Notes: generated by a model from the sequence alone, not told the origin. Shown: positions 25,754 to 37,881, counted from the stretch's first letter. The stretch is DNA of 57,450 nucleotides from Pseudomonadota bacterium (GCA_021821885.1 JAKARO010000011.1:1-57450); one strand, 5' to 3'. Translations and numbers: made by a program.

Positions 25754-26884
25754 TCAGCGGGAACGGTCACTCTGATCTTCGGCTGCATAGCGGTCAGCCT
25801 GCTGGCCTATGGCCGGCTGCAGCGAGGAATGGCCATCCGCCCGGAGACGGACCGCCAGCCCGGACACGATTTCCCCAACCAGTTCCATTCCCCGGTACAC
25901 CCAGCCGGTATAGACCTGCACCAGGCTGGCACCGGCCAGGATTTTCTGGTAAGCATCTTCGGCCCCGAAAATTCCCCCGACGCCAATAATCGGGATTTTC
26001 CCCTGAACCGCCTGGTACAGCCGGGCAATGGTGCGGGTAGAAAGTACGGCAAGAGGACGGCCACTCAGTCCACCGCTTTCTCCGGGACCAGGCCAGGAAG
26101 GTGGGCGGGTAGTGGTGGTGTTGGTGGCGATGAAGCCGTCGAGCAGCCCCATATTCTCCAGCATGAGCCCCCCAAGTGCCGCAATCTCTTCCGGCGGCAG
26201 ATCTGGAGCAACTTTGAGCAGGAGAGGGCAGCGTAGGCCACCGTGGCGGCTGGCGAGAAGGGCATTGGTCTGGCCAATTTTCTGGAGTAGCGGTAACAGA
26301 TGTCCACTTTCCTGGAGTCCGCGCAGGCCCGGCGTGTTGGGAGAACTCACGTTGATGGCGAAATAGCTGGCGTGCGGGTACAGGATTTCCATTGCCTCAA
26401 GGTAGTCGTCCGCGGCAGATTCCAGTGGGGTATCGCGGTTTTTCCCGATATTGATGCCTACAGGAATCCCCAGTGTGCCCAGGGCCGACAGGCGCTGGGC
26501 CGCAGCCCTTGCACCTTCCCCGGGAAACCCCATGCGGTTGATAACGGCTTCTTCTGCGGGATAACGGAACAGACGGGGCCGCGGGTTGCCGTTTTGGGCA
26601 CGGGGGGTAATGGTTCCGACCTCAATGAAGCCAAATCCCATCCGGGATAGGGCTCCGGCTGCCCGGGCGTCCTTGTCGTAGCCGGCCGCCAGGCCCAACG
26701 GATTTGGAAAATGCAGTCCCCAGAGGTCCTGGGCGAGAATGGGACCGGGCTCCTCTGGAGCCGGCCATAGCCGTTGCAGGGTTCTGGGCATCCTGCCCAG
26801 GCCCTCCAGCAGGGAAATGCTCAGGCTGTGGGCCGTTTCGGGATCCATCCGGAGGAGGATCCGGCGCAGGGCAGCGTCGTTCAT
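25754..26884 (-). CDS. pyrD: Dihydroorotate dehydrogenase (quinone), class 2
   Basis: This 376-residue enzyme oxidises dihydroorotate to orotate in pyrimidine synthesis and passes electrons to the membrane quinone. FMN-site blocks are visible: [60 protein letters not shown] (catalytic Ser region), [29 protein letters not shown] and [12 protein letters not shown]. The N terminus has the amphipathic helix of class 2 enzymes. The last 15 residues are a charged extension. Last gene of the purH operon. Its ATG overlaps the hemF stop (ATGA). Confidence 0.95.
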   Translation of the reverse strand: MNDAALRRILLRMDPETAHSLSISLLEGLGRMPRTLQRLWPAPEEPGPILAQDLWGLHFPNPLGLAAGYDKDARAAGALSRMGFGFIEVGTITPRAQNGNPRPRLFRYPAEEAVINRMGFPGEGARAAAQRLSALGTLGIPVGINIGKNRDTPLESAADDYLEAMEILYPHASYFAINVSSPNTPGLRGLQESGHLLPLLQKIGQTNALLASRHGGLRCPLLLKVAPDLPPEEIAALGGLMLENMGLLDGFIATNTTTTRPPSWPGPGESGGLSGRPLAVLSTRTIARLYQAVQGKIPIIGVGGIFGAEDAYQKILAGASLVQVYTGWVYRGMELVGEIVSGLAVRLRADGHSSLQPAIGQQADRYAAEDQSDRSR

Positions 26885-27771
26885 GCCCAGTCCCGGGGGA
26901 AAAGAAATTCCTCGCGGAAACGGGCCTCAGGGCTCCCTGGCTCGCCGTGCCAGTCGTATTCCCATGCCGCGAGGGGCGGAAGTGACATAAGGATACTTTC
27001 GGTACGCCCGCCAGACTGCAGTCCAAAGAGCGTGCCGCGGTCATAGACCAGGTTGAACTCGACATACCGGCCCCGCCGCAGAAGCTGGAACTGTCTTTGC
27101 CGTCCCCCATATTCCATGTTTCTCCGCCGTTCCACGATGGGCATGTAGGTATCCAGGAACGACTGGGCGGCGTCTTCCCAGAAGGCCTGAAGGCGTTCGG
27201 GGTCCCCGGTCAGGTCGTCGAAGAAGATGCCGCCAACACCCCGCATTTCATTCCGGTGGGGGATGGTAAAATAGTCATCACACCATTTTTTGAACCGGGG
27301 ATAGAATTCTGGATCGTGCTGGTTGCAGCAGTCGCGCAGGGTCTGGTGAAAATGGCGGGCATCGTCCGCAAAACCGTAAATGGGGGTCAGGTCTGTTCCC
27401 CCACCAAACCACCAGATTTCTCCCGCCTGAAAAAAGCGGTAGTTCATGTGGACGATGGGCACATAGGGATTGCGGGGATGCAGGACCAGGGAAAGCCCGA
27501 GGGCCGTAAAGGGTGCGCCAGCCAGTTCCGGCCGCCGGGCAGTGGCCGAAGGAGGGAGGGTGCTGCCCTGGACAAGGGAAAAGTTTACTCCACCTTTTTC
27601 CAGAAGATCCCCATCGCTGACAACTCGGGTTCTTCCGCCGCCTCCTTCCTGCCGCTGCCACCGGTCCTCGCGGAAGCGGGCGGCGCCATCTGCTGTTTCG
27701 AGGGCCGAACAGATCCGGTCCTGCAGGCCGGTAAGAAAAGTTTCCAGTTGGGGAATGTTGGGAGAATGCAT
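26881..27771 (-). CDS. hemF: Oxygen-dependent coproporphyrinogen III oxidase
   Basis: This 296-residue aerobic haem enzyme converts coproporphyrinogen III to protoporphyrinogen IX. Conserved stretches include [50 protein letters not shown], and [24 protein letters not shown] split across the active-site wall. The normal length is about 300. The start is the Met of [12 protein letters not shown]. Longer in-frame sequence upstream is tsaC read in another frame. It begins 2 bases after the tsaC stop and overlaps pyrD by 4 bases, so it is translationally coupled. Confidence 0.95.
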   Translation of the reverse strand: MHSPNIPQLETFLTGLQDRICSALETADGAARFREDRWQRQEGGGGRTRVVSDGDLLEKGGVNFSLVQGSTLPPSATARRPELAGAPFTALGLSLVLHPRNPYVPIVHMNYRFFQAGEIWWFGGGTDLTPIYGFADDARHFHQTLRDCCNQHDPEFYPRFKKWCDDYFTIPHRNEMRGVGGIFFDDLTGDPERLQAFWEDAAQSFLDTYMPIVERRRNMEYGGRQRQFQLLRRGRYVEFNLVYDRGTLFGLQSGGRTESILMSLPPLAAWEYDWHGEPGSPEARFREEFLFPRDWA

Positions 27772-27773
27772 GG

Positions 27774-28337
27774 TCAGCTCCTGAGGATTTTCCCGTTCCT
27801 TGCGTCCAGAATGCGGCTGGGATGGCGTCTTTTTCCGGGGCGTGCGGGCAGGGCCCAAACCGAATGGGGGGAGAAATAGCGGCGCAGCTTCCGCAGCGTC
27901 CGCGGAGGCTGCAGACCGGCCGGGTTGGCACTGGTAGAGACAATGGCCCCTCTGAACTGCCGGCAGAGGGCGCGGATGGCCGGGTGGTCGCTGACACGGA
28001 GGGCAACTCCACTCTGTTTCCCCCGGATCCACACCGGACAGTGCGGGGAAGCCGGAAGGACCAGGGTGGTTCCCGGCCAGAAATGCGCAGGGTCAAGCTG
28101 CAGCGGGTCGCCGGAGGACCAGTAATGCCCGCTCTGTCTGGCAGAAGCGGCGACCAGCAGTACACCCTTCGACTGGGTGCGCCGCTTCGCTGCCAGAATT
28201 TTCCGGAAGGCCCGCCGGTTTTGGGGGTCACAGCCCAGTCCCCAGACACCTTCGGTCGGATAGGCGATGATCTCTCCCCGCCGCAGGCGCGCTATGGCAT
28301 TACGCAGATCCGCGTGGCGGGGATATTTCGGAAACAT
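27774..28337 (-). CDS. tsaC: Threonylcarbamoyl-AMP synthase (Sua5/YciO/YrdC family)
   Basis: This 187-residue enzyme makes threonylcarbamoyl-AMP for the t6A modification of tRNAs that read ANN codons. Family motifs are [31 protein letters not shown] (the KRx(6-8)KG type nucleotide site), [25 protein letters not shown] and STSANPAGL. The length matches the short TsaC form without the Sua5 domain. It sits between purD (9 bases upstream) and hemF (2 bases downstream) in one operon. Confidence 0.92.
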   Translation of the reverse strand: MFPKYPRHADLRNAIARLRRGEIIAYPTEGVWGLGCDPQNRRAFRKILAAKRRTQSKGVLLVAASARQSGHYWSSGDPLQLDPAHFWPGTTLVLPASPHCPVWIRGKQSGVALRVSDHPAIRALCRQFRGAIVSTSANPAGLQPPRTLRKLRRYFSPHSVWALPARPGKRRHPSRILDARNGKILRS

Positions 28338-28346
28338 GGGAGAAGT

Positions 28347-29615
28347 CTAGCACCGCCCAGGGCGGGCACGCCAACCGATGTCCCGGCGGAAATGCAGGCC
28401 AGGCCAGGAAATCCGGCGGGCAAGGGCATAGGCTTCAGACTGTGCCGCACTGACACTGCTGCCCAGGACCGTGATCCCAAGAACTCTCCCTCCGGCCGTA
28501 TACAGATGCCCGCCGGACGCGCGGGTGGCGGCATGGAAAATTTTCTGGTGTTCCGGAAGTTCTTCCGGGCGGGGTACTCCCTGGATCCGGGCACCTATGA
28601 GCGGGTGGTCCGGATATCCTGGTGTGGCCAGAACCACGCAAAGGGCGGTGCGGGTATCCCAGTCCAGGGACGGGGGAAGGGCATCTCCGCGTGCCGCCTG
28701 CAGAAGAACTGCATACAGGTCGGAACGGAGACGCATCATGAGTGGCTGGGTTTCCGGATCTCCCAGGCGGCAGTTGAATTCGAGCACCCTGGGTCCCTGT
28801 TCCGTAATCATAAGTCCGGCATAGAGAAACCCGCGGTAGGAGAGCCCGTCGGCCATCAGACCCCGGGTCGCAGGCAGCATGATTTCCCGCCCGACCCGCT
28901 CCGACATGGCGGCGTCCAGGACCGGTGTGGGGGAGTACGCACCCATGCCCCCCGTATTGGGTCCCCGGTCTCCGTCCTCTAGACGCTTGTGGTCCTGGGA
29001 GCCCGCCAGGGACAGAACCTGTCCGTCGCTGACAATCGCGATATGGCTGGCTTCCTCGCCTTCAAGGAATTCCTCAATGACGATGGGGCCCCATTCCAGG
29101 AAACGGTGCAGGGCCTCTAGGGCCTCACGACGGGTCTGCGCCACGACGACCCCCTTGCCGGAGGCCAGGCCATCCGCCTTGATGACAACCGGGATCGGCT
29201 GGCTGGAGAGATACCTTTCTGCCGGACCGGCCTCAGTGAAACGCCCATAGGCCGCGGTCGGAATGCCATGACGCTCCATAAAGGATTTGGCAAAGGCCTT
29301 GCTTCCCTCCAGGCGGGCAGCCGCGGCGTCGGGTCCAAAAACCGGGAAACCTGCCAGGCGCAGGGCATTGCTGACCCCCGAAACCAGGGGTGCCTCCGGG
29401 CCAATGACTACAAGATCCACCCCCAGGGTATGTGCCGCAGTCACAACGCCGGCCGCATCGAGTGGAGACAGGGGAAGATTTTCACAGCCAGGTTCCCGGG
29501 CCGTGCCAGGATTCCCGGGGATACAGTACACCCGGTCCACTGCTGCGGACCGCGCCAGTTTCCATGCGATGGCGTGCTCCCTGCCCCCGTTTCCCAAAAC
29601 CATCACTGCTGCCAT
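28347..29615 (-). CDS. purD: Phosphoribosylamine--glycine ligase
   Basis: This 422-residue ATP-grasp enzyme catalyses step 2 of purine synthesis. It starts MAAVMVLGNGGREHAIAWKL, the PurD signature. FGPDAAAARLEGSKAFAKSF, IKADGLASGKGVVVAQT (ATP binding), EEFLEGEEASHIAIVSDG, DHKRLEDGDRGPNTGGMGAY and FNCRLGDPETQPLMMRL follow. Length and motif order are normal. It is the second gene of the operon, 12 bases after purH. Confidence 0.97.
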   Translation of the reverse strand: MAAVMVLGNGGREHAIAWKLARSAAVDRVYCIPGNPGTAREPGCENLPLSPLDAAGVVTAAHTLGVDLVVIGPEAPLVSGVSNALRLAGFPVFGPDAAAARLEGSKAFAKSFMERHGIPTAAYGRFTEAGPAERYLSSQPIPVVIKADGLASGKGVVVAQTRREALEALHRFLEWGPIVIEEFLEGEEASHIAIVSDGQVLSLAGSQDHKRLEDGDRGPNTGGMGAYSPTPVLDAAMSERVGREIMLPATRGLMADGLSYRGFLYAGLMITEQGPRVLEFNCRLGDPETQPLMMRLRSDLYAVLLQAARGDALPPSLDWDTRTALCVVLATPGYPDHPLIGARIQGVPRPEELPEHQKIFHAATRASGGHLYTAGGRVLGITVLGSSVSAAQSEAYALARRISWPGLHFRRDIGWRARPGRC

Positions 29616-29627
29616 TGTGTGCTCCTT

Positions 29628-31196
29628 TCAGCCATGCCGGAAGTGGCGAACGCTGGTGAAAACCATGGCGATGCCGTGCTCGTTGGCACTGGCAATGACT
29701 TCCCCGTCGCGGATGGAACCACCAGGCTGGATGATGGCGGTCACGCCAGCGGCAGCCGAGGTATCCACACCATCCCGGAAGGGGAAGAAGGCATCCGAGG
29801 CAAGCGCCGATCCCTGCAGGCCAAAGCCTAGTTCCTGGGCCTTGGAAGCTCCGCATTTTGCCGCATCTACCCGGCTCATCTGGCCTGCGCCGATCCCCAG
29901 GGTTTTCCCGGAGGCTGCATATACTATGGCATTGGACCGTACATGCTTGGCCACCCTCCACGCAAAGGCCAAATCGGCCCATTCTTCTTCGGTCGGTATC
30001 CGTTCACTGGCAACGCGCCAGCTTTCGCGGGTTTCCGGGAGAACATCCCTGTCCTGGACCAGCAGCCCTCCCTGGACCCGCTTGAAATCCCAGGAACCGG
30101 GCTGGTACCAGCTCTGTTCGCTGCCGAAGCTTATTAGCCGCAGGTTTTTCTTTCTGGCGAGCAGTTCCACTGCCTCCTGGGTGACCGAGGGGGCGAGAAT
30201 GACCTCCACGAACCGCTCGGACAGGGCTTTGGCCGTGGCTTGGTCCAGGGGGTGGTTGAAGGCGATGACGCTGCCAAAAGCCGAAACCGGATCCGAAGAC
30301 CAGGCCCTGAGGAACGCATCCAGGGAATCCCGGCCAGTGGCGACCCCGCAGGGGTTGCCGTGCTTGATGATGGTGCAGGCGGGATCTGGAAATTCCAGAA
30401 CCAGGGATACCGCGGAATCGCTGTCGGAAAGATTGTTGTAGGAGAGCTCCTTGCCCTGGAGCTGCCGGGTCTGGGCCAGCCCGGTTCCGCTGCCATCCGC
30501 GTAAAAGGCTCCTTTCTGGTGCGGGTTTTCCCCATAGCGGAGTTCCTGGAGCCGCGTCAGCTGCAGGGTCAGAATGCGGGGAAAACTGTCGGGGGTGTCC
30601 TCCTCGCCCTGACGGGCAAGATAGTTTGCTACCAGGCCGTCGTAACGGGCCGTGTGGGCAAACACCTTGGTAGCCAGCTGGTAGCGCAGCCGGGCACCAA
30701 CTCCCCCGTGACTCTGTTCCATTTCCCGCAGTACGGCCGGGTAGTCGTCGGGATCGACCAGGACCGTCACGGATTCCCAGTTTTTTGCGCCAGCCCGGAG
30801 CATGGTGGGGCCACCAATATCAATCTGCTCTATGGCTTCCCCAAGACCCGTATCCGGCCGGGTGATAGTGGCCTCAAAAGGGTAAAGATTGACGCACAGG
30901 AGGTCGATGGCCGGGATCTCGTGGATACGGATTTCTTCCATGTGGCGGGGATCGTCACGTTTTGCGAGAAGCCCCCCGTGGATTTTGGGGTGGAGCGTCT
31001 TGAGCCGCCCATCCAGGAGCTCTGGAAAACCGGTGTAGTCTTCCACCGGCTGGACAGGGATGCCTGCTTCCTGCAGGAGTCTTGCCGTCCCTCCGGTAGA
31101 CAGGATTGTCACCCCCTGTTCGTGGAGGCGCCGGGAGAAATCGACCACCCCCCTCTTGTCGGATACGCTGATCAGTGCCCGGGTAATCTCGCCCAT
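29628..31196 (-). CDS. purH: Bifunctional AICAR transformylase/IMP cyclohydrolase
   Basis: This 522-residue enzyme catalyses the last two steps of IMP synthesis. The N-terminal MGS-like cyclohydrolase domain (about 1-200) starts [20 protein letters not shown] and has [11 protein letters not shown] and [20 protein letters not shown]. The AICAR transformylase domain follows, with [45 protein letters not shown] (catalytic Lys-His) and the C-terminal [20 protein letters not shown]. It is the first gene of the purH-purD-tsaC-hemF-pyrD operon. About 150 bases of leader contain an intrinsic terminator, suggesting attenuation. Confidence 0.97.
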   Translation of the reverse strand: MGEITRALISVSDKRGVVDFSRRLHEQGVTILSTGGTARLLQEAGIPVQPVEDYTGFPELLDGRLKTLHPKIHGGLLAKRDDPRHMEEIRIHEIPAIDLLCVNLYPFEATITRPDTGLGEAIEQIDIGGPTMLRAGAKNWESVTVLVDPDDYPAVLREMEQSHGGVGARLRYQLATKVFAHTARYDGLVANYLARQGEEDTPDSFPRILTLQLTRLQELRYGENPHQKGAFYADGSGTGLAQTRQLQGKELSYNNLSDSDSAVSLVLEFPDPACTIIKHGNPCGVATGRDSLDAFLRAWSSDPVSAFGSVIAFNHPLDQATAKALSERFVEVILAPSVTQEAVELLARKKNLRLISFGSEQSWYQPGSWDFKRVQGGLLVQDRDVLPETRESWRVASERIPTEEEWADLAFAWRVAKHVRSNAIVYAASGKTLGIGAGQMSRVDAAKCGASKAQELGFGLQGSALASDAFFPFRDGVDTSAAAGVTAIIQPGGSIRDGEVIASANEHGIAMVFTSVRHFRHG

Positions 31197-31253
31197 ATCC
31201 CATAACCCCTGTAATTCTGGATGTCCCACACCCATGGTGCATGGCAGATAAAC

Positions 31254-31285
31254 AAAAAAGGTACGAACAGGAAACCTGTCGTACC
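31254..31285 (-). terminator. Intrinsic terminator inside the purH leader
   Basis: Read on the minus strand, an 11-bp stem (GGTACGACAGG / CCTGTTCGTACC with one bulged base) with a 3-base loop is followed by six T. It lies between the promoter at 31348-31377 and the purH start at 31196, so read-through must be controlled. A short hairpin with CTCC/GGAG arms just upstream could compete. Confidence 0.75.
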
Positions 31286-31347
31286 CAAACCTCCTGATGG
31301 AGGGAGCGTTTCGTAAGCCCAGGGCCCATGCCCGAAGCAATGGGGAA

Positions 31348-31377
31348 ATTATAGGGTGATCGGGCTGCCTAGGGCAA
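31348..31377 (-). promoter_or_regulatory. Promoter of the purH operon
   Basis: On the minus strand, TTGCCC (31377-31372) and a perfect TATAAT (31353-31348) are separated by 18 bases. Transcription would start near 31341, giving a leader of about 145 bases. Confidence 0.6.
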
Positions 31378-31385
31378 GGGATAGT

Positions 31386-32097
31386 CTTTTCCAATGCCGA
31401 TGGGCGACGTCTTCTGGCGTGGAATGGGGCTGAAAAGCAGCATTTTGGATCATCGGAGGATGGCCATGATCCATGGATCATAGGACCGCAATCGCTGGCG
31501 CAGGCCAGCTTTTCCTGGAAAGGCGCCTCGGCCCCTCCCCAAGATTGTGGGACCCAGGCCTTGGAGGGATATGAATGGATAACTGGCGGGCCATGCCGGT
31601 TCGGTACCGGCACCCGGGCAAAGCCGGCAGGGCCCGCCGCCGTCCTGCATGGTAGACTTTCCAGTCCTGCTACGCGGACACGCTGCGGGCGTACCTGCTC
31701 CGTGTCCGGTGGTGCCCGCTACAGGCCGCATGGCCACGATTTCCGGCGCCCGCCTGTGAACCCCGGACGCCGGGGCGGCACCAGCTCCATCGTGACACTG
31801 TCGCACGGTCAGATAGTGCCCTGTCTCCGACCGCGGGGCCCAGGTTCCCGCAAAACGCCCCACAGCCTCGCAAAGCCCGGGGTGGCCTTCGCACATGCGC
31901 CCTGGGCGACAGGGAAATCCTGCCGCCTGTCTTGCCTCTTGCCTCCTTCGGACCTGTCCCGGGATTGGAAAGGACCGGGATGGCAGCTATCTTAACCTGG
32001 TCTGCCCTAGGCACTGCAGGACGGGCAGGCACCAGGTTTCCGGGGGGTTTCATCCGGAAACGTTTCCGCCATCACCCAGCAGGTGCGACCGTCTGTT
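31386..32097. other. Intergenic region, no gene recognised
   Basis: About 700 GC-rich bases between the purH promoter and the MFS gene. Short frames on both strands have coding-like base use in patches (for example minus 31896-31450) but no recognised motif. It may be a decayed gene. Confidence 0.3.
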
Positions 32098-33288
32098 ATG
32101 TCCCGACTGTCCAGAATTCTTCCCCGGACCGTGATCCTCCTCGGAGGGGTCAGTTTGCTGAACGATTTTGCCTCCGAAATGGTCGTCCCCCTGATCCCGG
32201 TCCTGCTGGCTACGGTGCTTGCAGCGGGACCGGTGGCGCTGGGGCTGGTTGAGGGGGTGGCGGATGCCCTGGCAAGTTTTCTCCGGCTATGGTCTGGCAG
32301 ATGGTCCGATTCCCTAGGTGGCCGCCGCAAGGTTTTTGCGGTATCCGGCTATCTGCTTTCCAATGCGGTTCGTCCGCTGATCGGCCTGGCCGGCAGCTGG
32401 CCCGTGCTCCTGCTCCTGCGCAGTGTCGACCGGGTTGGCAAGGGTATCCGGAGTGCCCCACGGGATGCGCTGCTGGCGGATTCTGCACTTCCGGGACAGA
32501 CAGGGTTTGCGTTTGGCTACCAGAGGGCCATGGACAATGGTGGAGCTGTGACAGGTGCTCTGGTGGCCGCGGCTCTCCTGCACTATCTGCAGTTTCCCAT
32601 CCAGGACACCATTTTTGTTTCCGCGTTTCCCGGTTTTCTCGCTGTCGTACTGCTGGCTGCCGGCGTGCGGGAACCTTCCCGGGCTTCTGCCCGGGCGGTC
32701 CGGGTGAAACAGCCCCTGGATCCCCGCCGGCTGTCGCCGGTCATGCGCCGCTATCTGGTCACCCTGGGCATTTTCACTCTGGCCAGGGCCACGGAGACTT
32801 TTATTCTCCTGCGGGGGTACGATCTGGGTATGGGGCCAGACGCGGTGCTTCTTCTCTGGGCGTTTATCCACTTGGCCAAGAGCAGTACGGCCACACTGGG
32901 AGGGAGGCTGGCCGACCGTGTGGGCCGCAGCCCCGTTCTGCTGCTGGGCTGGCTGGCCTACAGTGGCAATTATGTCCTGTTTGCCCTCGTGGACCATCTG
33001 CCCGCCCTATGGGCCGTGTCACTTTCGTACGGGCTGTTCTATGGTCTCGGAGAAGGGGCAGAAAGGGCACAGATCAACGATCTGGCCACGGCGGAAGAAC
33101 GGGGAACCGCCTTTGGCTGGTACTACCTTGCGGTAGGCATCAGTACCATCCCGGCGGGGGTATTTTTTGGGTGGATCTGGGAACGCTGGGGTGCGCCTCC
33201 GGCATTCGGCTTTTCCGCTGCAGTTTCCCTGCTGTCCGTTTTTCTTCTGCTGTCCTGGGTATACCGGAAAGTGGGGGGGAAGGACTGA
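32098..33288 (+). CDS. MFS transporter
   Basis: This 396-residue major facilitator has about 12 membrane helices. Loop 2-3 carries a RWSDSLGGRRKVF motif (the MFS G-x-x-x-D-R/K-G-R-R/K type) and loop 8-9 a repeat, GGRLADRVGRSPVLLL. VDRVGKGIRSAPRDALLADS resembles the conserved block of a subgroup of MFS proteins often annotated as drug or metal efflux. The substrate is unknown. The ribosome site is weak. A GTG at 32083 gives a 5-residue longer alternative. It precedes the thiC riboswitch on the same strand but has its own unit. Confidence 0.82.
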   Translation: MSRLSRILPRTVILLGGVSLLNDFASEMVVPLIPVLLATVLAAGPVALGLVEGVADALASFLRLWSGRWSDSLGGRRKVFAVSGYLLSNAVRPLIGLAGSWPVLLLLRSVDRVGKGIRSAPRDALLADSALPGQTGFAFGYQRAMDNGGAVTGALVAAALLHYLQFPIQDTIFVSAFPGFLAVVLLAAGVREPSRASARAVRVKQPLDPRRLSPVMRRYLVTLGIFTLARATETFILLRGYDLGMGPDAVLLLWAFIHLAKSSTATLGGRLADRVGRSPVLLLGWLAYSGNYVLFALVDHLPALWAVSLSYGLFYGLGEGAERAQINDLATAEERGTAFGWYYLAVGISTIPAGVFFGWIWERWGAPPAFGFSAAVSLLSVFLLLSWVYRKVGGKD

Positions 33289-33317
33289 ACAGGGCCGACG
33301 GCTGTCGTGGCCATGGC

Positions 33318-33346
33318 TTGACATTCCCTATCGATATCCATAGCTT
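33318..33346 (+). promoter_or_regulatory. Promoter of the thiC unit
   Basis: A perfect TTGACA (33318-33323), 17 bases, then TAGCTT (33341-33346). Transcription would begin near 33353, directly before the TPP riboswitch. Confidence 0.5.
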
Positions 33347-33358
33347 CAACTCTTTGCC

Positions 33359-35360
<2,002 letters not shown>

Positions 35361-35387
35361 TCCTTCCCCTCCGGGCCAGCCGTTTTG

Positions 35388-35413
35388 GGCTACCCCGAAA
35401 CTTCGGGGTAGCC
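35388..35413. terminator. Strong hairpin after thiC
   Basis: A perfect 11-bp stem (GGCTACCCCGA / TCGGGGTAGCC) with a 4-base loop, 27 bases after the thiC stop. No T run follows, so it may stabilise the 3' end rather than terminate on its own. Confidence 0.45.
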
Positions 35414-35536
35414 TGGAAGAAAACGGTCTCGGCGGGGCGCGGGGAAACTGTGCTGGTGACCGGCGGAGCCCTGTACACGGCGGCAGGGCATCAGCAGGAA
35501 GCCCGCCCTGTGCCACCAGCCGGAACCCTGAAAGCC

Positions 35537-36214
35537 ATGGCTGCTGAACCGGAAAAATCTGGCTGGCCCCATGGGGGGCTCTGGGAGCGTCCAGGACATA
35601 GCCTCTCTGCCCCGGTGCTGGTCCTGCTCCATGGTCTTGGTGCGGACCGGCTTGACATGAAAGCGGTGGGGGAAGCACTGGACCCAGGGCGGCACTGGCA
35701 TATTCTGGCCCCGGACGCACCGGTCCGCAGGGTTACGCTTAATGGTGGACAGCCCATGCAGGCCTGGTTTGACATCAGCAGGCTGGATCAGGGTGCCCAG
35801 GAAGATGGAGAAGGCATGTCCAGCATGGCCGAAATCCTGAGGCGCCGGCTCCTGGATCCTCTGGGGCGGAAACCGGTGGTGCTGGGTGGTTTTTCCCAGG
35901 GTGGGGCCATGTCGCTCTATGCCGCATTGCGTGCAGCTATCCCCTCTGTGGCACTGCTGGTTTTTAGCGGCTACCTGCCGCAGCCAGACCTTCTGCCGCA
36001 GGCGTGGCCCCACGCCCCCCAGATTTTCTGGGGGCATGGCCGACAGGACGGGATCCTTCCCCTATCTCTGGCCCGGAGAGGCGCCAGTCTGCTGCAAGAG
36101 AAAGGATTTTCCGTCGCGTGGCGGGACTATTCCATGACCCATGGCATCTGCCAGGAAGAGATCCAGGACGCCGCCCGGTTTCTCCACACTGTCGCACGCC
36201 AGTTTTCGGGCTAG
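35537..36214 (+). CDS. Phospholipase/carboxylesterase-family alpha/beta hydrolase
   Basis: This 225-residue hydrolase resembles YpfH/EstB-type carboxylesterases. LVLLHGLGADRLDMKAVGEA forms the oxyanion hole, GFSQGGAMSLYAA holds the catalytic Ser, GRQDGILPLSLA the Asp and SMTHGICQEEI the His. It hydrolyses short-chain esters, and the natural substrate is unknown. I chose the Met of MAAEPEKSG. A GTG at 35450 would add 29 poorly family-like residues. Its TAG overlaps the stop of the convergent dehydrogenase gene (CTAG). Confidence 0.82.
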   Translation: MAAEPEKSGWPHGGLWERPGHSLSAPVLVLLHGLGADRLDMKAVGEALDPGRHWHILAPDAPVRRVTLNGGQPMQAWFDISRLDQGAQEDGEGMSSMAEILRRRLLDPLGRKPVVLGGFSQGGAMSLYAALRAAIPSVALLVFSGYLPQPDLLPQAWPHAPQIFWGHGRQDGILPLSLARRGASLLQEKGFSVAWRDYSMTHGICQEEIQDAARFLHTVARQFSG

Positions 36215-37623
36215 TTTCCGGCCCCGAAAATCTGCTCTGCAAGACCCCACCTCGCAGCGAGAGTCTCGGTGGCGTTGAGAATTTCCTCCGCCCGGGCCGG
36301 GTGGTTGAAACGCATCGCTGCCAGCCGACCCAGCGCATCCTCCCGGTTTCCGCCCTGTGCCAGCAGATGGATGAGCTCTCCTGCTTCCTGGCCGATGATC
36401 TCCCCTCCGAGCAGTTCTCCACTGTCCATGTCTGCAAGAATCCGCACAAAACCCTGCGGATCATCCTGTCCGAGAGCCCGCGGGGAAGTTTTGAAGGAGG
36501 CAAAACCAACAGCCGGCTCAAAGCCTGCGTCCTCGGCCTGTTCGTCGTTCAGGCCAACCCGGGCCAGTTCCACGGCCGAATAGACCAGCTCCGGAACCCA
36601 GAGTGGTTCCCGTTCATGAATATGGCCATCCAGAATGTTCCTGACGGCGATGGTTGCATCAGCAAGGGCCTGGTTGGCGGTCATCACCGGGCCTACAGCA
36701 TCCCCAATGGCATAAATACCGGGCTCGTCACATGCAAGGTGGCGGTCTGTCTGGATGAACCCCTTTCCGTCCAGGGTGACTGCGGTGTTCTCGAGACCAA
36801 GTCCAGAGGTATGGGGCCGGCGTCCCGTGGCCAGAAGGATCCAGTCGCCGCGTACCTTTTCCCCTTCGGAGTTCTGTACCCAGGCCCCAGCATCATCGGC
36901 CCCGGCCGCGGTTACGGAGAAACCGTTCCGCGGAACAATGCCAAGGGCGCGCAGGGACTGTTCAAGGGTTTCCTTTGCCTGGCCGGAATACTGGGAGCGG
37001 GCGAGGGGCCTGGAACTGACCAGCCACGTTACATCTAACCCCAGCTGTGTAAAAATATAGGCGAATTCTGTTCCTATGACGCCTCCACCCACCAGAACGA
37101 CCCGGTTTCCCGCTGGAATTCCTTCATCAAAGAGCGTATCGCTGTGGAGTATCCGCCTAGGAACTGCCGAAAATCCGGCAGGAAGGACCGGAGAGGATCC
37201 AGTAGCAATAATGGTGTTTTCCGCCAGTATGGTTTCTTCGCGTGATTCCCCGGAAATGACGATTTCCCCTGGGTTGTGGAAATGGCCGGTGCCCGCGAAC
37301 ATCTGCACTCCGAGACGGTGGAGATAGTCTACATAGCTTTGCCGCACAGCCCCGACTACCCGGTGCTGATGTTCCCATGCCACAGACAGGTTCCCCTGGA
37401 GGGGGCCACCCGTGATGCCCCTCTGTTCATGGTGGCGGCTGTTTTCGATCCATTTGGCTGTTTCATACCAGTCTTTTTTGGGAACGCAGCCCCGGTTCAG
37501 GCAGGTGCCACCCCACACGGCCTTTTCGACAATGGCGACTTTTTTGCCCCGCAGGGCAGCCAGCACGGCCGCCCGATAGCCGCCAGGGCCACTCCCAATG
37601 ATGCCAATGTCAAATTTTTTCAT
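36211..37623 (-). CDS. Dihydrolipoyl dehydrogenase-like flavoprotein
   Basis: This 470-residue pyridine nucleotide-disulfide oxidoreductase starts MKKFDIGIIGSGPGGYRAAV (FAD site). The redox disulfide is in GGTCLNRGCVPKK (CxxxxC), the NAD site is VVLVGGGVIGTEFAYIF, and YAIGDAVGPVMTANQA is the second FAD site. The C-terminal FNHPARAEEIL matches the His-Glu dyad of lipoyl dehydrogenases. No pyruvate dehydrogenase genes adjoin it. A GcvH/LbpA-like carrier lies 4 kb away, so a role in lipoate-linked sulfur oxidation is possible (inference). Convergent with the esterase gene. Confidence 0.88.
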   Translation of the reverse strand: MKKFDIGIIGSGPGGYRAAVLAALRGKKVAIVEKAVWGGTCLNRGCVPKKDWYETAKWIENSRHHEQRGITGGPLQGNLSVAWEHQHRVVGAVRQSYVDYLHRLGVQMFAGTGHFHNPGEIVISGESREETILAENTIIATGSSPVLPAGFSAVPRRILHSDTLFDEGIPAGNRVVLVGGGVIGTEFAYIFTQLGLDVTWLVSSRPLARSQYSGQAKETLEQSLRALGIVPRNGFSVTAAGADDAGAWVQNSEGEKVRGDWILLATGRRPHTSGLGLENTAVTLDGKGFIQTDRHLACDEPGIYAIGDAVGPVMTANQALADATIAVRNILDGHIHEREPLWVPELVYSAVELARVGLNDEQAEDAGFEPAVGFASFKTSPRALGQDDPQGFVRILADMDSGELLGGEIIGQEAGELIHLLAQGGNREDALGRLAAMRFNHPARAEEILNATETLAARWGLAEQIFGAGN

Positions 37624-37785
37624 GAAGCTCTCCCCAAGCCGACAGAAGAATACCTCTGAATCGGATTTCTGGCCACAAACACGCTGTTCCGGGTGGGAAC
37701 CGCCAGAGAGCCGGCTGCCGGCAGAAGCCTTGCCAGGCATGCATCCTTGCTCTATGATGCCCACTTCCTGCTGTGCAGAAGCTCT

Positions 37786-37861
37786 GCTCCCATCGTCTAG
37801 TGGTCCAGGACACCGGCCTCTCACGTCGGTAACAGGGGTTCGAACCCCCTTGGGAGCGCCA
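37786..37861 (+). tRNA. tRNA-Glu (CTC)
   Basis: A 76-base cloverleaf with acceptor GCTCCCA/TGGGAGC, anticodon stem CCGGC/GTCGG with loop CTCTCAC (anticodon CTC, codon GAG), T loop GTTCGAACC and an encoded CCA. Confidence 0.96.
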
Positions 37862-37881
37862 TTTCTTTACCGGCGCCATCT

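Noticed and set aside
31450-31896. Possible decayed gene on the minus strand
   Set aside because: Open frame with no recognised motif. The composition alone does not separate it from GC-rich chance frames.
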